A stretch of 7,834 nt of DNA from JAZDCJ01 sp036311985 (lineage in GTDB: Bacteria > Actinomycetota > Actinomycetes > Actinomycetales > Micrococcaceae). The number at the start of each line of letters is the position of its first letter. Position 1 is the stretch's first letter. Shown in pieces: positions 1-6,954 of the stretch. The notes below the pieces were generated by a model. It was given only the letters and a program-made list of their open reading frames with translations, ran no database searches and was not told the origin of the DNA. Both the position numbers and the translations under genes were made by a program. The DNA is taken from the NCBI RefSeq assembly GCF_036311985.1, contig NZ_JAZDCJ010000090.1; one strand, written 5' to 3'.

Positions 1-23
1 GGGAGTGTCAGATTAACGGTGGG
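1..23 (+). repeat. Right terminal inverted repeat of the IS256-family element
   Basis: It begins gggagtgtcaga and matches the reverse complement of 1328-1350 at 21 of 23 positions. The two mismatches are adjacent (tt here, aa in the other end) at positions 13-14 of the repeat. It coincides with the first base of the window, and the transposase stop codon lies 18 bases further in. Confidence 0.92.
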
Positions 24-40
24 TCTGGCCTGGCGCATTG

Positions 41-1297
41 TTAGTTGATCCTGCCTTCGAACGCGATCGCGAACGCGTTCAGTGCAGGCTTCCACCGGGT
101 GGCCCATCGTGCCCGGCCCCGCCCGGTCGGGTCAAGGGAGCGCGTCACGAGGTAAAGGCACTTCAGCGCCGCCGCGTCGTTGGGGAAATGGCCGCGGGCC
201 CGCACGGCGCGCCGGTAGCGGGCGTTGAGGGACTCGATCGCGTTCGTCGAGCAGATGACCCTGCGGATCTCCACGTCCCAGTCCAGGAAAGGAACGAACT
301 CTGCCCAAGCGTTGTGCCAGAGCCTGCTTATCGCCGGGTATTGGGTGCCCCATTTCGCGTCGAACTCGGCGAACCGCTCCTTCGCCGCCGCCTCGGTTGG
401 AGCCGTGTAGACCGGCTTGAGATCCCTGCCCATCTCCTCCCAGTAGTGCCGGGAGGCGAAGCGGAAGGTGTTGCGGATCAGGTGGATGATGCACGTCTGG
501 ACCGTGGCGAGTTCCCATACGGCAGTGATCGCGTCCGGAAGGCCCTTGAGCCCGTCGCAGACGGCGATGCACACGTCCTCCACGCCGCGGTTCTTGACCT
601 CGGTCAGAACCCCGAGCCAGAACTTGGCGCCTTCTCCGCCATCCCCGGCCCAGATGCCCAGGATGTCCCGTTCGCCGTTCACCGTGACCCCGATGACGAC
701 GTAGAAGGGCTTGTTGCGTACCTGTCCGTCGCGGACCTTCACGTGGATGGCATCCACCATGATCACGGGATAGACCCGGTCAAGGGGCCTGTTCGCCCAT
801 TCGGCCATCTCCTCAGCCACCTTCTCGGTGATCCGGCTGATGGTGTCCTTGGAGACCGTTGCGCCGTAGACCTCGTCGAAGTGCGCGGCGATCTCACCGG
901 TCGTCAGGCCCCGCGCGCTCAAGGAAAGGACGACCTCGTCGATCCCGTCCAGGCGCCGCTGGCGCTTCTTGACTATGGTCGGCTCGAAGCTGCCCTCCCG
1001 GTCCCGGGGCACGTCGATCGAGACGGGCCCGATCTCGGTCAGCACCGTCTTGGAGCGCGTTCCGTTACGCACGTTCGGCCCCTCCGCAGCCCCGTTCCTC
1101 TCGTGCCCGAGGTGATCGGTCATCTCCGCCTCAAGCGCCGTTTCAAGCACCGTCTTCGTCAGGCCGGCCAGCAGCCCGCCCGGGCCCACGAGGCTCACGC
1201 CCTGTTCCTTGGCCTGAGCGAGCAACTGCTCAGCGAGCTCCTGCTGATCGATGATTTCCCCTGTCACAGGATCGATCATCTCGGTGGTTTCGGTCAT
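41..1297 (-). CDS. IS256-family (Mutator-type) transposase, 418 aa
   Basis: This is a DDE transposase that catalyses cut/copy-out transposition of the surrounding element. The apparent catalytic residues are D182 in MVDAIHVKVRDG, D248 in AVCDGLKGLPDA and E355 in the family signature STNAIESLNARYRR. The C/H pair C269-x2-H272 (CIIH) follows the second Asp, as usual in the family. The N-terminal third contains a basic, helix-turn-helix-like DNA-binding region (about residues 80-160, including LTTGEIAAHFDEVYGATVSKDT in two parts around residue 140). At 418 aa it is close to the family norm, with no frameshift or internal stop. The ATG start at 1297 is supported by gaaagga (complement of 1304-1310) about seven bases upstream. 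It is transcribed away from the neighbouring antiporter gene. Confidence 0.96.
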   Translation of the reverse strand: MTETTEMIDPVTGEIIDQQELAEQLLAQAKEQGVSLVGPGGLLAGLTKTVLETALEAEMTDHLGHERNGAAEGPNVRNGTRSKTVLTEIGPVSIDVPRDREGSFEPTIVKKRQRRLDGIDEVVLSLSARGLTTGEIAAHFDEVYGATVSKDTISRITEKVAEEMAEWANRPLDRVYPVIMVDAIHVKVRDGQVRNKPFYVVIGVTVNGERDILGIWAGDGGEGAKFWLGVLTEVKNRGVEDVCIAVCDGLKGLPDAITAVWELATVQTCIIHLIRNTFRFASRHYWEEMGRDLKPVYTAPTEAAAKERFAEFDAKWGTQYPAISRLWHNAWAEFVPFLDWDVEIRRVICSTNAIESLNARYRRAVRARGHFPNDAAALKCLYLVTRSLDPTGRGRARWATRWKPALNAFAIAFEGRIN

Positions 1298-1327
1298 CGC
1301 CGTTCCTTTCGGTCAAGCCACGCCGTT

Positions 1328-1350
1328 CCCACCGTTTTTCTGACACTCCC
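1328..1350 (-). repeat. Left terminal inverted repeat of the IS256-family element
   Basis: On the minus strand it reads gggagtgtcaga and then matches the 1-23 end, except for two adjacent bases. It marks the junction with chromosomal sequence at 1350/1351, only 53 bases upstream of the antiporter start codon. Confidence 0.92.
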
Positions 1351-1384
1351 CCTCTTCGGCGCACAGCCCCGCGAGGGAGGATCT

Positions 1385-1397
1385 ACCCCGAGGGGGT
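1385..1397 (+). promoter_or_regulatory. Short hairpin covering the antiporter ribosome binding site
   Basis: acccc (1385-1389) can pair with ggggt (1393-1397) around a three-base loop. The G-run gaggggg (1390-1396), which best fits a Shine-Dalgarno site for the ATG at 1404 (seven-base spacing), sits in the loop and 3' arm. A second purine-rich stretch, gagggagga (1372-1380), lies too far upstream to serve this start. The pairing is visible in the sequence; any regulatory effect is speculative, and five base pairs could arise by chance in GC-rich DNA. Confidence 0.3.
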
Positions 1398-1403
1398 TCC
1401 CAC

Positions 1404-2975
1404 ATGGAGTTCATGATCCTGGTCGTCGGCCTGTTGTTCGGCACCGTCCTGGTGGTCGGCATCGGCGAGCGCATCCGGCTGCCCTATCCGGTGCTCATGC
1501 TCGTCTTCTCCGCCTCGGTCGCGTTCCTGCCGTTCATCCCGGAGATCCACATCGAGCCGGAGCTGATCCTGCCGCTCTTCCTGCCGCCGCTGCTCTACGC
1601 GGCGGCGCAGCGCAGCTCGTGGTCCGTGTTCCGCCTGCGCTGGCGGAGCCTGGTCCTGCTCGCCGTGCTGCTCGTCGCCGTGACGGTCGCCGCGGTGGCC
1701 GGGCTGACGTGGTGGCTGGTTCCCGCGCTGAGCCTGCCCGCGGCGATCGCGCTCGGGGCGATCGTCGCCCCGCCGGACCCCGTCGCCGTCGAATCGGTGG
1801 CCGGCAAGGTCAACATGCCGCGCAAGCTCGTGGCGACCTTGCAGACCGAGGGCCTGTTCAACGACGCGATCGCGATCGTCATCTTCCAGGCCGCCGTCGC
1901 GGCGGCGGTCAGCGGAGGCGACGTCGGCTGGGAGATCGTCCCCGGCTTCCTGCTCGGCGCCGCCGGCGCCGTGGTGCTCGGCCTCGCCATGGCGTGGCTC
2001 ATCGGCGCCGTGACCCGGTTCGTACCCAACCTCGTGGCCCGCTCGGCCGCGACGCTCGTAGCCCCCTACGCCGTCTACCTCCTGGCCGAGGAGGTCCACT
2101 GCTCCGGCGTCGTCGCCGTCGTCGTCACCGCCCTCGAGCTCGGCCGCCGCGCCCGCCCGCAGGACTCCGAGGAGCGCCTGACGCGCACGTCCTTCTGGGA
2201 GGTCGTGGAGCTGCTCACCACGGGCGTCGCGTTCGGCCTGGTCGGCGTGGAGATGCGCTACGTGATCGAGGACGAGGGCCGGGACATCCTGGGCTTCATC
2301 CCCGGCCTCGCCGTGGTCTGCGCGGCGGTGCTGCTGGTGCGCTTCGCCTGGATGATGGCGATCTTCAAGCTCGGCGGGACCGAGCGGAAGAACAAGACGC
2401 CCGGATCGCTCAAGGAGGTCCTGGTCCTGACCTGGTGCGGCATGCGCGGCCTCGCGACCCTCGCGCTCGCGCTCGCGCTGCCGCAGACGACGGCGGCGGG
2501 CGATCCGTTCCCGCACCGGAACTTCATCATCGCCGCCGCCTGCGCCGTGCTCCTCGTGACGCTCGTCGGCCCCGGACTGACCTTGCCGGCGCTCATGCGC
2601 TGGCTCAAGCTGCCCGACGACCACGCGCAGCTCGAGCGCCAGGAACGGCAATTGGCCCGCCGCGCGGAGCGCGTGGCCCTCGAGGCCGTCAAGCGTTCGA
2701 CGGCGGCGCAGCAGCTACCGCCCGAGCGCCGGGCCGCGCTGGCCAAGCGGATGTCCTCCCTGCACACGCTGCTCGAGAGCGATGCCGAGGACGATCCGGA
2801 GAAGATGCTCAAGATCCGCTCGCTCCTGCAGGTCATGGACCAGGTCCAGCGGGAGGCCCTCGACGCCGCCCGGCAGGAGGTCCTCGCCGCGCGGAAGCAC
2901 CCAGGCATGGACCCCGAGGCCGCCGACCGCGTGCTGCGCCGGCTCGACCTGCGCACGGTGACGCTCGAGCGCTGA
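1404..2975 (+). CDS. CPA1-family Na+/H+ antiporter, 523 aa
   Basis: This is an inner-membrane monovalent cation/proton exchanger, probably extruding Na+ (or K+/Li+) in exchange for H+ for pH and salt homeostasis. The first 400 residues are strongly hydrophobic, with roughly 12 membrane segments starting at residue 4. Key motifs are APPDPVAV (D125) and EGLFNDAIAIVIF, with the CPA1 hallmark Asn-Asp pair N153-D154. Conserved arginines lie in LVRF (R313) and WCGMRGLATLALALALP (R348). Residues 403-523 form a charged, probably helical cytosolic tail rich in Arg, Glu and Ala. The length resembles bacterial YjcE/NhaK-like proteins. The ATG at 1404 is supported by gaggggg; an alternative ATG at 1413 has poorer spacing. 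The downstream gene is convergent, with a 62-base gap in which I see no convincing U-tailed terminator. Ion specificity cannot be read from the sequence. Confidence 0.93.
   Translation: MEFMILVVGLLFGTVLVVGIGERIRLPYPVLMLVFSASVAFLPFIPEIHIEPELILPLFLPPLLYAAAQRSSWSVFRLRWRSLVLLAVLLVAVTVAAVAGLTWWLVPALSLPAAIALGAIVAPPDPVAVESVAGKVNMPRKLVATLQTEGLFNDAIAIVIFQAAVAAAVSGGDVGWEIVPGFLLGAAGAVVLGLAMAWLIGAVTRFVPNLVARSAATLVAPYAVYLLAEEVHCSGVVAVVVTALELGRRARPQDSEERLTRTSFWEVVELLTTGVAFGLVGVEMRYVIEDEGRDILGFIPGLAVVCAAVLLVRFAWMMAIFKLGGTERKNKTPGSLKEVLVLTWCGMRGLATLALALALPQTTAAGDPFPHRNFIIAAACAVLLVTLVGPGLTLPALMRWLKLPDDHAQLERQERQLARRAERVALEAVKRSTAAQQLPPERRAALAKRMSSLHTLLESDAEDDPEKMLKIRSLLQVMDQVQREALDAARQEVLAARKHPGMDPEAADRVLRRLDLRTVTLER
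2461..2478 (+). repeat. Three tandem copies of tcgcgc inside the antiporter gene
   Basis: The six-base unit repeats three times without change and encodes the alternating Leu-Ala run at residues 353-359 of a membrane segment just after WCGMRG. Units of six bases keep the frame, so slippage would lengthen or shorten the helix by two residues. It probably reflects codon bias on a Leu-Ala stretch. Confidence 0.6.
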
Positions 2976-3037
2976 ACCGCGGATCGGCATCCCCGGCACC
3001 CGGCCGCGTGCTCCGGCGTCGGAATCCCCCGGCGCAA

Positions 3038-3457
3038 TCAGTCCTCGGCGTCACCGTCGAGGTAGAGCCAGCGGCCGTCCTCGCGCCGGAAGCGGCTGCG
3101 CTCGCGCTGCACTCCGCGCCCACCGGGCCCGCGGTAGTGGGCCGCGAACTCGACGAGCCCCTCGGCGTCGAACGGCCCGCCGGCCGCCGTGCCGACGATG
3201 TCCAGGCGACGCCACTGAAGCTCCGCATCGAGTTCGAGCTCCGCGGGTCGCGTGGAGGGATGCCAGCTCGCCAGCAGGTACTCGACGTCGCCGAGGGCGA
3301 ACGCGCTGTAGCGCGAGCGCATGAGCGCCTCGGCCGTCGCGGGCCACGCCCCCTCGCGCCGCGAGCCGTCCCGGAGCGCGGCATGGAACCGTCCACAGCA
3401 CTCCCCGTAGGCCTCGCCGCCGAGGCACGGGCACCGGTCCACGTCGCGGAGATCCAT
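3038..3457 (-). CDS. YchJ-like UPF0225 protein with SEC-C zinc motif, 139 aa
   Basis: This is a small, probably cytosolic protein of unknown biochemical role. The N-terminal SEC-C-type zinc-binding motif has cysteines C9, C11, C20 and C21 in the standard C-x-C-x8-C-C spacing, although the usual GSG after the second Cys is LGG here. It is followed by the NTF2-like YchJ middle domain, with the conserved stretch ALMRSRYSAFALGDVEYL, then ASWHPSTRP (about residues 44-71), and FAAHYRG near residue 104. The length is normal for the family, which usually runs 120-160 aa. The ATG at 3457 has no strong Shine-Dalgarno site next to it (a ggag lies about 14 bases upstream), so leaderless or weak initiation is possible. 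It is divergent from purS. The SEC-C motif is also found at the SecA C-terminus, but nothing here shows a link to secretion. Confidence 0.92.
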   Translation of the reverse strand: MDLRDVDRCPCLGGEAYGECCGRFHAALRDGSRREGAWPATAEALMRSRYSAFALGDVEYLLASWHPSTRPAELELDAELQWRRLDIVGTAAGGPFDAEGLVEFAAHYRGPGGRGVQRERSRFRREDGRWLYLDGDAED

Positions 3458-3461
3458 GGAC

Positions 3462-3490
3462 CCAACAGTAGCTCCGGCACCCGGTAGACT
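3462..3490 (+). promoter_or_regulatory. Candidate sigma-70-type promoter for the purSQL operon
   Basis: tagact at 3485-3490 is a good actinobacterial -10 hexamer (consensus near TANNNT). Seventeen bases upstream lies ccaaca (3462-3467), a weak -35 match with only its last three bases agreeing with TTGACA. Transcription would start near 3496-3498 and give a leader of about 80 bases before purS. It lies in the 122-base region between the divergent UPF0225 gene and purS, the only non-coding place upstream of the operon. The -10 is convincing by eye; the -35 is not. Confidence 0.45.
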
Positions 3491-3503
3491 GGTGCGGCAA
3501 GCA

Positions 3504-3543
3504 CGCGGAGCGCCGCCACCCGGCGTGAGACGGCACCTCCGCG
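3504..3543 (+). promoter_or_regulatory. Structured purS leader: nested stem-loop
   Basis: cgcggag (3504-3510) is perfectly complementary to ctccgcg (3537-3543). Directly inside the 5' arm, cgccg (3511-3515) pairs with cggcg (3521-3525) around the five-base loop ccacc. ggtgc (3491-3495) could alternatively pair with gcacc (3533-3537), which would compete with the outer stem. The structure sits between the candidate promoter and the purS ribosome binding site. It could be a cis-acting RNA element or simply the consequence of GC-rich sequence. It does not match the ZTP or purine riboswitch signatures as I know them. Confidence 0.35.
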
Positions 3544-3567
3544 GGCGTCTAACCCACCCTCGCGCAC

Positions 3568-3572
3568 AGGAG
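3568..3572 (+). promoter_or_regulatory. Ribosome binding site of purS
   Basis: aggag lies seven bases before the ATG at 3580. This is a strong Shine-Dalgarno match and fixes the start of purS, the first gene of the operon. Confidence 0.8.
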
Positions 3573-3579
3573 TCCCCGG

Positions 3580-3831
3580 ATGCCCCGGATCGTTGTTGAT
3601 GTCATGCCCAAGCCCGAAATCCTGGACCCCCAGGGCAAGGCCATCGTGGGCGCCCTCCCCCGCCTCGGCTTCGACGCCTTCTCCGGCGTCCGCCAGGGCA
3701 AGCGCTTCGAGCTGACCGTCGAGGGCGAGGTCACCGAGGCGATCCTCGAGCAGGCCCGCAACGCCGCCGAGACCCTCCTGTCCAACCCCGTCATCGAAGA
3801 CGTGGTCAAGGTCGAGGTCGTCGCCGACTGA
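3580..3831 (+). CDS. purS: PurS subunit of FGAM synthase, 83 aa
   Basis: PurS is the small structural subunit of the three-part formylglycinamide ribonucleotide amidotransferase. It acts as a dimer that bridges PurQ and PurL so that ammonia can pass between their active sites. The sequence is typical of the family: an N-terminal strand (RIVVDVMPKPEILDPQG), the conserved LPRLGFDAFSGVRQGKRFEL (about residues 26-45), a helix EAILEQARNAAETLLSNPVIEDV, and a C-terminal strand ending VKVEVVAD. The length is normal (80-90 aa). The stop codon overlaps the purQ start in TGATG, sharing one base, so the two are probably translationally coupled. The start is supported by aggag seven bases upstream. Confidence 0.97.
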   Translation: MPRIVVDVMPKPEILDPQGKAIVGALPRLGFDAFSGVRQGKRFELTVEGEVTEAILEQARNAAETLLSNPVIEDVVKVEVVAD

Positions 3832-4589
3832 TGAGCACCGCGGACCTCCCCCTGATCGGCGACTACTCGCGGCCCGAGGGCGCCCCGCTCGGCGGCGCGC
3901 GCATCGGCGTCGTCACCTTCCCCGGCACCCTCGACGACCGCGACGCGGCCCGGGCCGTGCGCCTCGCCGGCGCCGAGTCCGTCTCCCTCTGGCACGCCGA
4001 CGAGTCCCTGCAGGACGTCGACGCCGTGGTCATCCCCGGCGGCTTCTCCTACGGCGACTACCTGCGCGCCGGCGCCATCTCCCGCTTCGCCCCCATGATG
4101 GGGCGGATCATCGACGCCGCGAACTCCGACGCGAAGCTGCCCGTGCTCGGCATCTGCAACGGCTTCCAGATCCTCACCGAATCCCATCTGCTGCCGGGCT
4201 CGATGATCAAGAACGACCATTTGAAGTTCCTCTGCCGGGACCAGGTCCTGCGCGTCGAGAACAACCGGACCGCCTGGACCAACCAGTACGCCGAGGGCCA
4301 GGAGATCAGCATCGTCCTGAAGAACCAGGACGGCCAGTACGTCGCCGACGAGAAGACGCTCGACGCCCTCGAGGCCGAGGGCCGCGTGGCGTTCCGCTAC
4401 GTCGGCTGGAACCCCAACGGCTCCCGCCGCGGCATCGCCGGCATCACCAACGCCGCCGGCAACGTCGTGGGCCTGATGCCGCACCCCGAGCACGCCGTGG
4501 AGGCGGGCTACGGGCCCGACCACACCGGAACCGACGGGCTGGGCTTCTTCACCTCCGTCCTGAGCACCCTTGTTGGAGGAACCAAGTGA
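3831..4589 (+). CDS. purQ: PurQ glutaminase subunit of FGAM synthase, 252 aa
   Basis: PurQ is a class I (triad) glutamine amidotransferase that hydrolyses glutamine and supplies ammonia to PurL. The nucleophile is C109 in LGICNGFQIL, and the His and Glu of the triad are H218 and E220 in LMPHPEHAVE. The oxyanion region PGGFSYGDYLRAGAISRF (residues 69-86) is intact. The protein is somewhat longer than many PurQ proteins because about 22 residues precede the usual first strand (ARIGVVTFPG). No ATG, GTG or TTG occurs in frame between the ATG at 3831 and that strand, so the extension appears real. There is no strong Shine-Dalgarno site at normal distance (gagg is 13 bases away), which fits coupling to purS through the TGATG overlap. 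It overlaps purL by four bases. Confidence 0.97.
   Translation: MSTADLPLIGDYSRPEGAPLGGARIGVVTFPGTLDDRDAARAVRLAGAESVSLWHADESLQDVDAVVIPGGFSYGDYLRAGAISRFAPMMGRIIDAANSDAKLPVLGICNGFQILTESHLLPGSMIKNDHLKFLCRDQVLRVENNRTAWTNQYAEGQEISIVLKNQDGQYVADEKTLDALEAEGRVAFRYVGWNPNGSRRGIAGITNAAGNVVGLMPHPEHAVEAGYGPDHTGTDGLGFFTSVLSTLVGGTK
4575..4579 (+). promoter_or_regulatory. Ribosome binding site setting the GTG start of purL
   Basis: ggagg lies six bases upstream of the GTG at 4586, within the last codons of purQ. The next in-frame ATG is far inside the conserved PurL region (residue 62), so this site supports the GTG as the real start. Confidence 0.75.
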
Positions 4590-6919
4590 GCGCCGCAGAG
4601 ACCACCGGCACGCAGGCCGATCAGCGCCAGTTCAACATCGACACGGTCGAGCACGCCGCCGGGACCCCGGACACCGAGCTGCCCTGGGCCGAGCTGGGCC
4701 TGAAGCGCAACGAGTTCGACGAGATCGTCAAGGTCCTCGGCCGCCGGCCGACCGCCGCCGAACTGGCCATGTACTCCGTCATGTGGTCCGAGCACTGCTC
4801 CTACAAGTCCTCCAAGAACCACCTGCGCCAGTTCGGCGACAAGGTGACCGAGGAGATGAAGAAGCACATGCTCGTGGGCATCGGCGAGAACGCCGGCGTC
4901 ACCGACCTGGGCGACGGCTGGGCCGTGACCTTCAAGATCGAGTCCCACAACTCGCCGTCGTTCGTGGAGCCCTACCAGGGCGCGGCGACCGGCATCGGCG
5001 GGATCGTGCGCGACATCATCTCGATGGGCGCCCGCCCCGTGGCCGTCATGGACCCGCTGCGCTTCGGCGCGATCGACCACCCGGACACCGCGCGCGTCAT
5101 GCACGGCGCCGTCGCCGGGATCGGCGGCTACGGCAACTCGCTGGGCCTGCCGAACATCGGCGGCGAGATGGTCTTCGACTCCGTCTACCAGGGCAACCCG
5201 CTCGTCAACGCGCTGGCCGTGGGCGTCATGCGCCACGAGGACATCCGCCTGGCCAACGCCTCCGGCCAGGGCAACAAGGTGGTGTTGTTCGGCGCCCGCA
5301 CGGGCGGCGACGGCATCGGCGGGGCCTCCGTGCTGGCCTCGGAGTCCTTCGACGACACCAAGCCGTCCAAGCGCCCCGCCGTCCAGGTCGGGGACCCGTT
5401 CGCGGAGAAGGTGCTCATCGAGTGCTGCCTGGAGCTCTTCAAGGGCTCGCTCGTGGAGGGCATCCAGGACCTCGGCGCCGCGGGCATCTCCTGCGCCACC
5501 TCGGAGCTGGCCTCCAACGGCGACGGCGGCATGGAGGTGGAGCTGACCAGCGTGCTGCTGCGCGATCCCACGCTGACCCCGGGCGAGATCCTGATGTCCG
5601 AGTCCCAGGAACGCATGATGGCCGTCGTGTCGCCGGAGAACGTGGAGGCGTTCGAGGCCGTCATGGAGAAGTGGGCCGTGGAGTACTCGTGGCTCGGCGA
5701 GGTCACCGACACCGGCCGCCTGGTCATCACCTGGAACGGCGAGGTCATCGTCGACGTCGATCCCCGCACGGTGGCGCACGAGGGCCCGGTCTACGACCGC
5801 CCGTACGCCCGCCCGGAGTGGCAGGACCCGCTGCAGGCGGACTCCTTCCGGGATTCCGACGCCGGGGCCTCCCTCCCTGCCTCGGGCGACGAGCTGCGCG
5901 CGGCCCTGCTCGAGCTGATCGCCTCGCCGAACATGTGCAGCAAGGACTGGATCACCAACCAGTACGACCGCTACGTCGGCGGCAACACCGCGCTGTCCGC
6001 CCCGGACGACGCCGGCGTGGTCCGCGTCGACGAGGAGACGGGCCTGGGCGTGGCCCTGGCCACGGACGCCAACGGCCGCTACACCTACCTCGATCCCTAT
6101 CAGGGCGCGCAGCTCGCGCTGGCCGAGGCGTACCGCAACGTCGCGACCACGGGCGCCGTGCCGATGGCGGTCTCCGACTGCCTGAACTTCGGCTCGCCCG
6201 AGGACCCGGACGTCATGTGGCAGCTCGCGGAGGCCATCCGCGGCCTCTCCGACGCGTGCATGGAGCTCGGCGTCCCGGTCACCGGCGGCAACGTCTCCCT
6301 TTACAACCAGACGGGAACCACCCCGATCCACCCGACCCCCGTGGTCGCGGTGCTGGGCCGCTTCGACGACGTCGCCCGCCGCACGCCCTCGGGCTGGCGC
6401 GCCGACGCCGACGGCCAGGCCGTGTACCTGCTGGGCGCCACGCGCGACGAGTTGGACGGTTCCGAGTTCGCGAACCTGCGCGGGCACCTCGGCGGCGTTC
6501 CGCCGCGCGTGGACCTGGCCGCGGAGAAGCTGCTCGGCGAGCTGCTCGTCAACGCCTCGCGCGACGGCATGATCGACGCGGCGCACGACCTCTCCGAAGG
6601 CGGCCTCGCGGCGGCCCTGTCCGAGATGGTGCTGCGCTACGGCACCGGCGCCCGGGTGGCGCTGGACGACTTGTGCGAGCGCGACGGGATCGACGCGTTC
6701 ACGGCGCTGTTCTCCGAGACGCAGGCCCGCGCCGTCGTCGCGGTCCCGCGCTCGGAGGAAGTCCGCTTCAACGACATGGTCGGCGCCCGCGGCTACCCCG
6801 TGGTGCGCCTCGGCGTCGTCGACGCGCAGGCGGACGCGCTCGAGGTGCAGGGGCTGTTCACCGTGCCGGTCGCCGAGCTGCGCGAGGCGCACGAGGGCAC
6901 GCTGCCGAAGTACTTCTGA
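4586..6919 (+). CDS. purL: PurL synthetase subunit of FGAM synthase, 777 aa
   Basis: PurL converts FGAR to FGAM using ATP and ammonia delivered from PurQ, the fourth step of de novo purine synthesis in the cytosol. It is the small-type PurL (about 740-780 aa) that needs separate PurS and PurQ. Residues 1-60 form the linker region. The first AIRS/PurM-like half contains MWSEHCSYKSSKNHL, with H70 the likely equivalent of the catalytic His, then GIGENAG and ESHNSPSFVEPYQGAATGIGG (residues 119-139, split at the family consensus). DGIGGASVLASESF lies near residue 242. The second half runs from about residue 440, with LATDANGRYTYLDPYQGAQ, VTGGNVSLYNQTG (residues 565-577) and DAAHDLSEGGLAAALSEM (664-681). 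The ending GTLPKYF looks natural. The start is GTG, overlapping the purQ stop as GTGA. The gene ends 35 bases before IS6100. Confidence 0.98.
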   Translation: MSAAETTGTQADQRQFNIDTVEHAAGTPDTELPWAELGLKRNEFDEIVKVLGRRPTAAELAMYSVMWSEHCSYKSSKNHLRQFGDKVTEEMKKHMLVGIGENAGVTDLGDGWAVTFKIESHNSPSFVEPYQGAATGIGGIVRDIISMGARPVAVMDPLRFGAIDHPDTARVMHGAVAGIGGYGNSLGLPNIGGEMVFDSVYQGNPLVNALAVGVMRHEDIRLANASGQGNKVVLFGARTGGDGIGGASVLASESFDDTKPSKRPAVQVGDPFAEKVLIECCLELFKGSLVEGIQDLGAAGISCATSELASNGDGGMEVELTSVLLRDPTLTPGEILMSESQERMMAVVSPENVEAFEAVMEKWAVEYSWLGEVTDTGRLVITWNGEVIVDVDPRTVAHEGPVYDRPYARPEWQDPLQADSFRDSDAGASLPASGDELRAALLELIASPNMCSKDWITNQYDRYVGGNTALSAPDDAGVVRVDEETGLGVALATDANGRYTYLDPYQGAQLALAEAYRNVATTGAVPMAVSDCLNFGSPEDPDVMWQLAEAIRGLSDACMELGVPVTGGNVSLYNQTGTTPIHPTPVVAVLGRFDDVARRTPSGWRADADGQAVYLLGATRDELDGSEFANLRGHLGGVPPRVDLAAEKLLGELLVNASRDGMIDAAHDLSEGGLAAALSEMVLRYGTGARVALDDLCERDGIDAFTALFSETQARAVVAVPRSEEVRFNDMVGARGYPVVRLGVVDAQADALEVQGLFTVPVAELREAHEGTLPKYF

Positions 6920-6954
6920 CCCGACGGGCGTCCGGGACCCGGCCGCGGCGGGCG
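6920..6954. other. Residual flank between purL and IS6100
   Basis: These 35 GC-rich bases are all that remains visible of the region downstream of the operon. They contain a small inverted pair, ccggg (6932-6936) and cccgg (6938-6942), with a loop too small to be a normal terminator and no following T-run. The last eight bases, ggcgggcg (6947-6954), would be one copy of the 8-bp target duplication expected for IS6100. Confidence 0.6.

Larger units (their letters stand above)
1..1350 (-). mobile_element. Complete IS256-family insertion sequence, 1350 bp
   Basis: The element has near-identical inverted ends (1-23 and 1328-1350) enclosing one intact Mutator-type transposase gene that fills almost all of it. 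The length fits the 1.3-1.4 kb usual for the IS256 family. The transposase reads right to left, so the left inverted repeat by convention is the 1350 end. IS256 relatives normally duplicate 8-9 bases of target. The right copy would be the bases from 1351 (cctcttcgg), but the left flank lies outside the window, so duplication cannot be tested. Both the gene and the termini look undamaged, which is consistent with an active or recently active copy. I cannot assign an ISfinder name from memory. Confidence 0.93.

Noticed and set aside
1340..1368. Hybrid promoter formed by the IS end (ctgaca as -35) driving the antiporter
   Set aside because: The bases at 16-18 spacing (around 1362-1368, cacagcc) do not resemble a -10 hexamer.
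2976..3037. Bidirectional terminator between the convergent antiporter and UPF0225 genes
   Set aside because: The gap contains short palindromes such as ccgcgg (2977-2982) but no stem of useful length followed by a T-run on either strand.
38..3487. Plus-strand open frame of 1149 codons running through the IS element, the antiporter and the UPF0225 gene
   Set aside because: It is antisense or out of frame to three recognisable genes, is full of Arg, Pro, Gly and Ala, and crosses the IS boundary. Such frames are common in GC-rich DNA, where stop codons are rare.
3480..3579. ZTP (pfl) or purine riboswitch before purS
   Set aside because: gtagactgg slightly recalls the GACUGGCG segment of the ZTP motif, but the downstream conserved CCGCCUGGG segment and the pseudoknot partner are absent. 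No purine-riboswitch three-way junction can be drawn.
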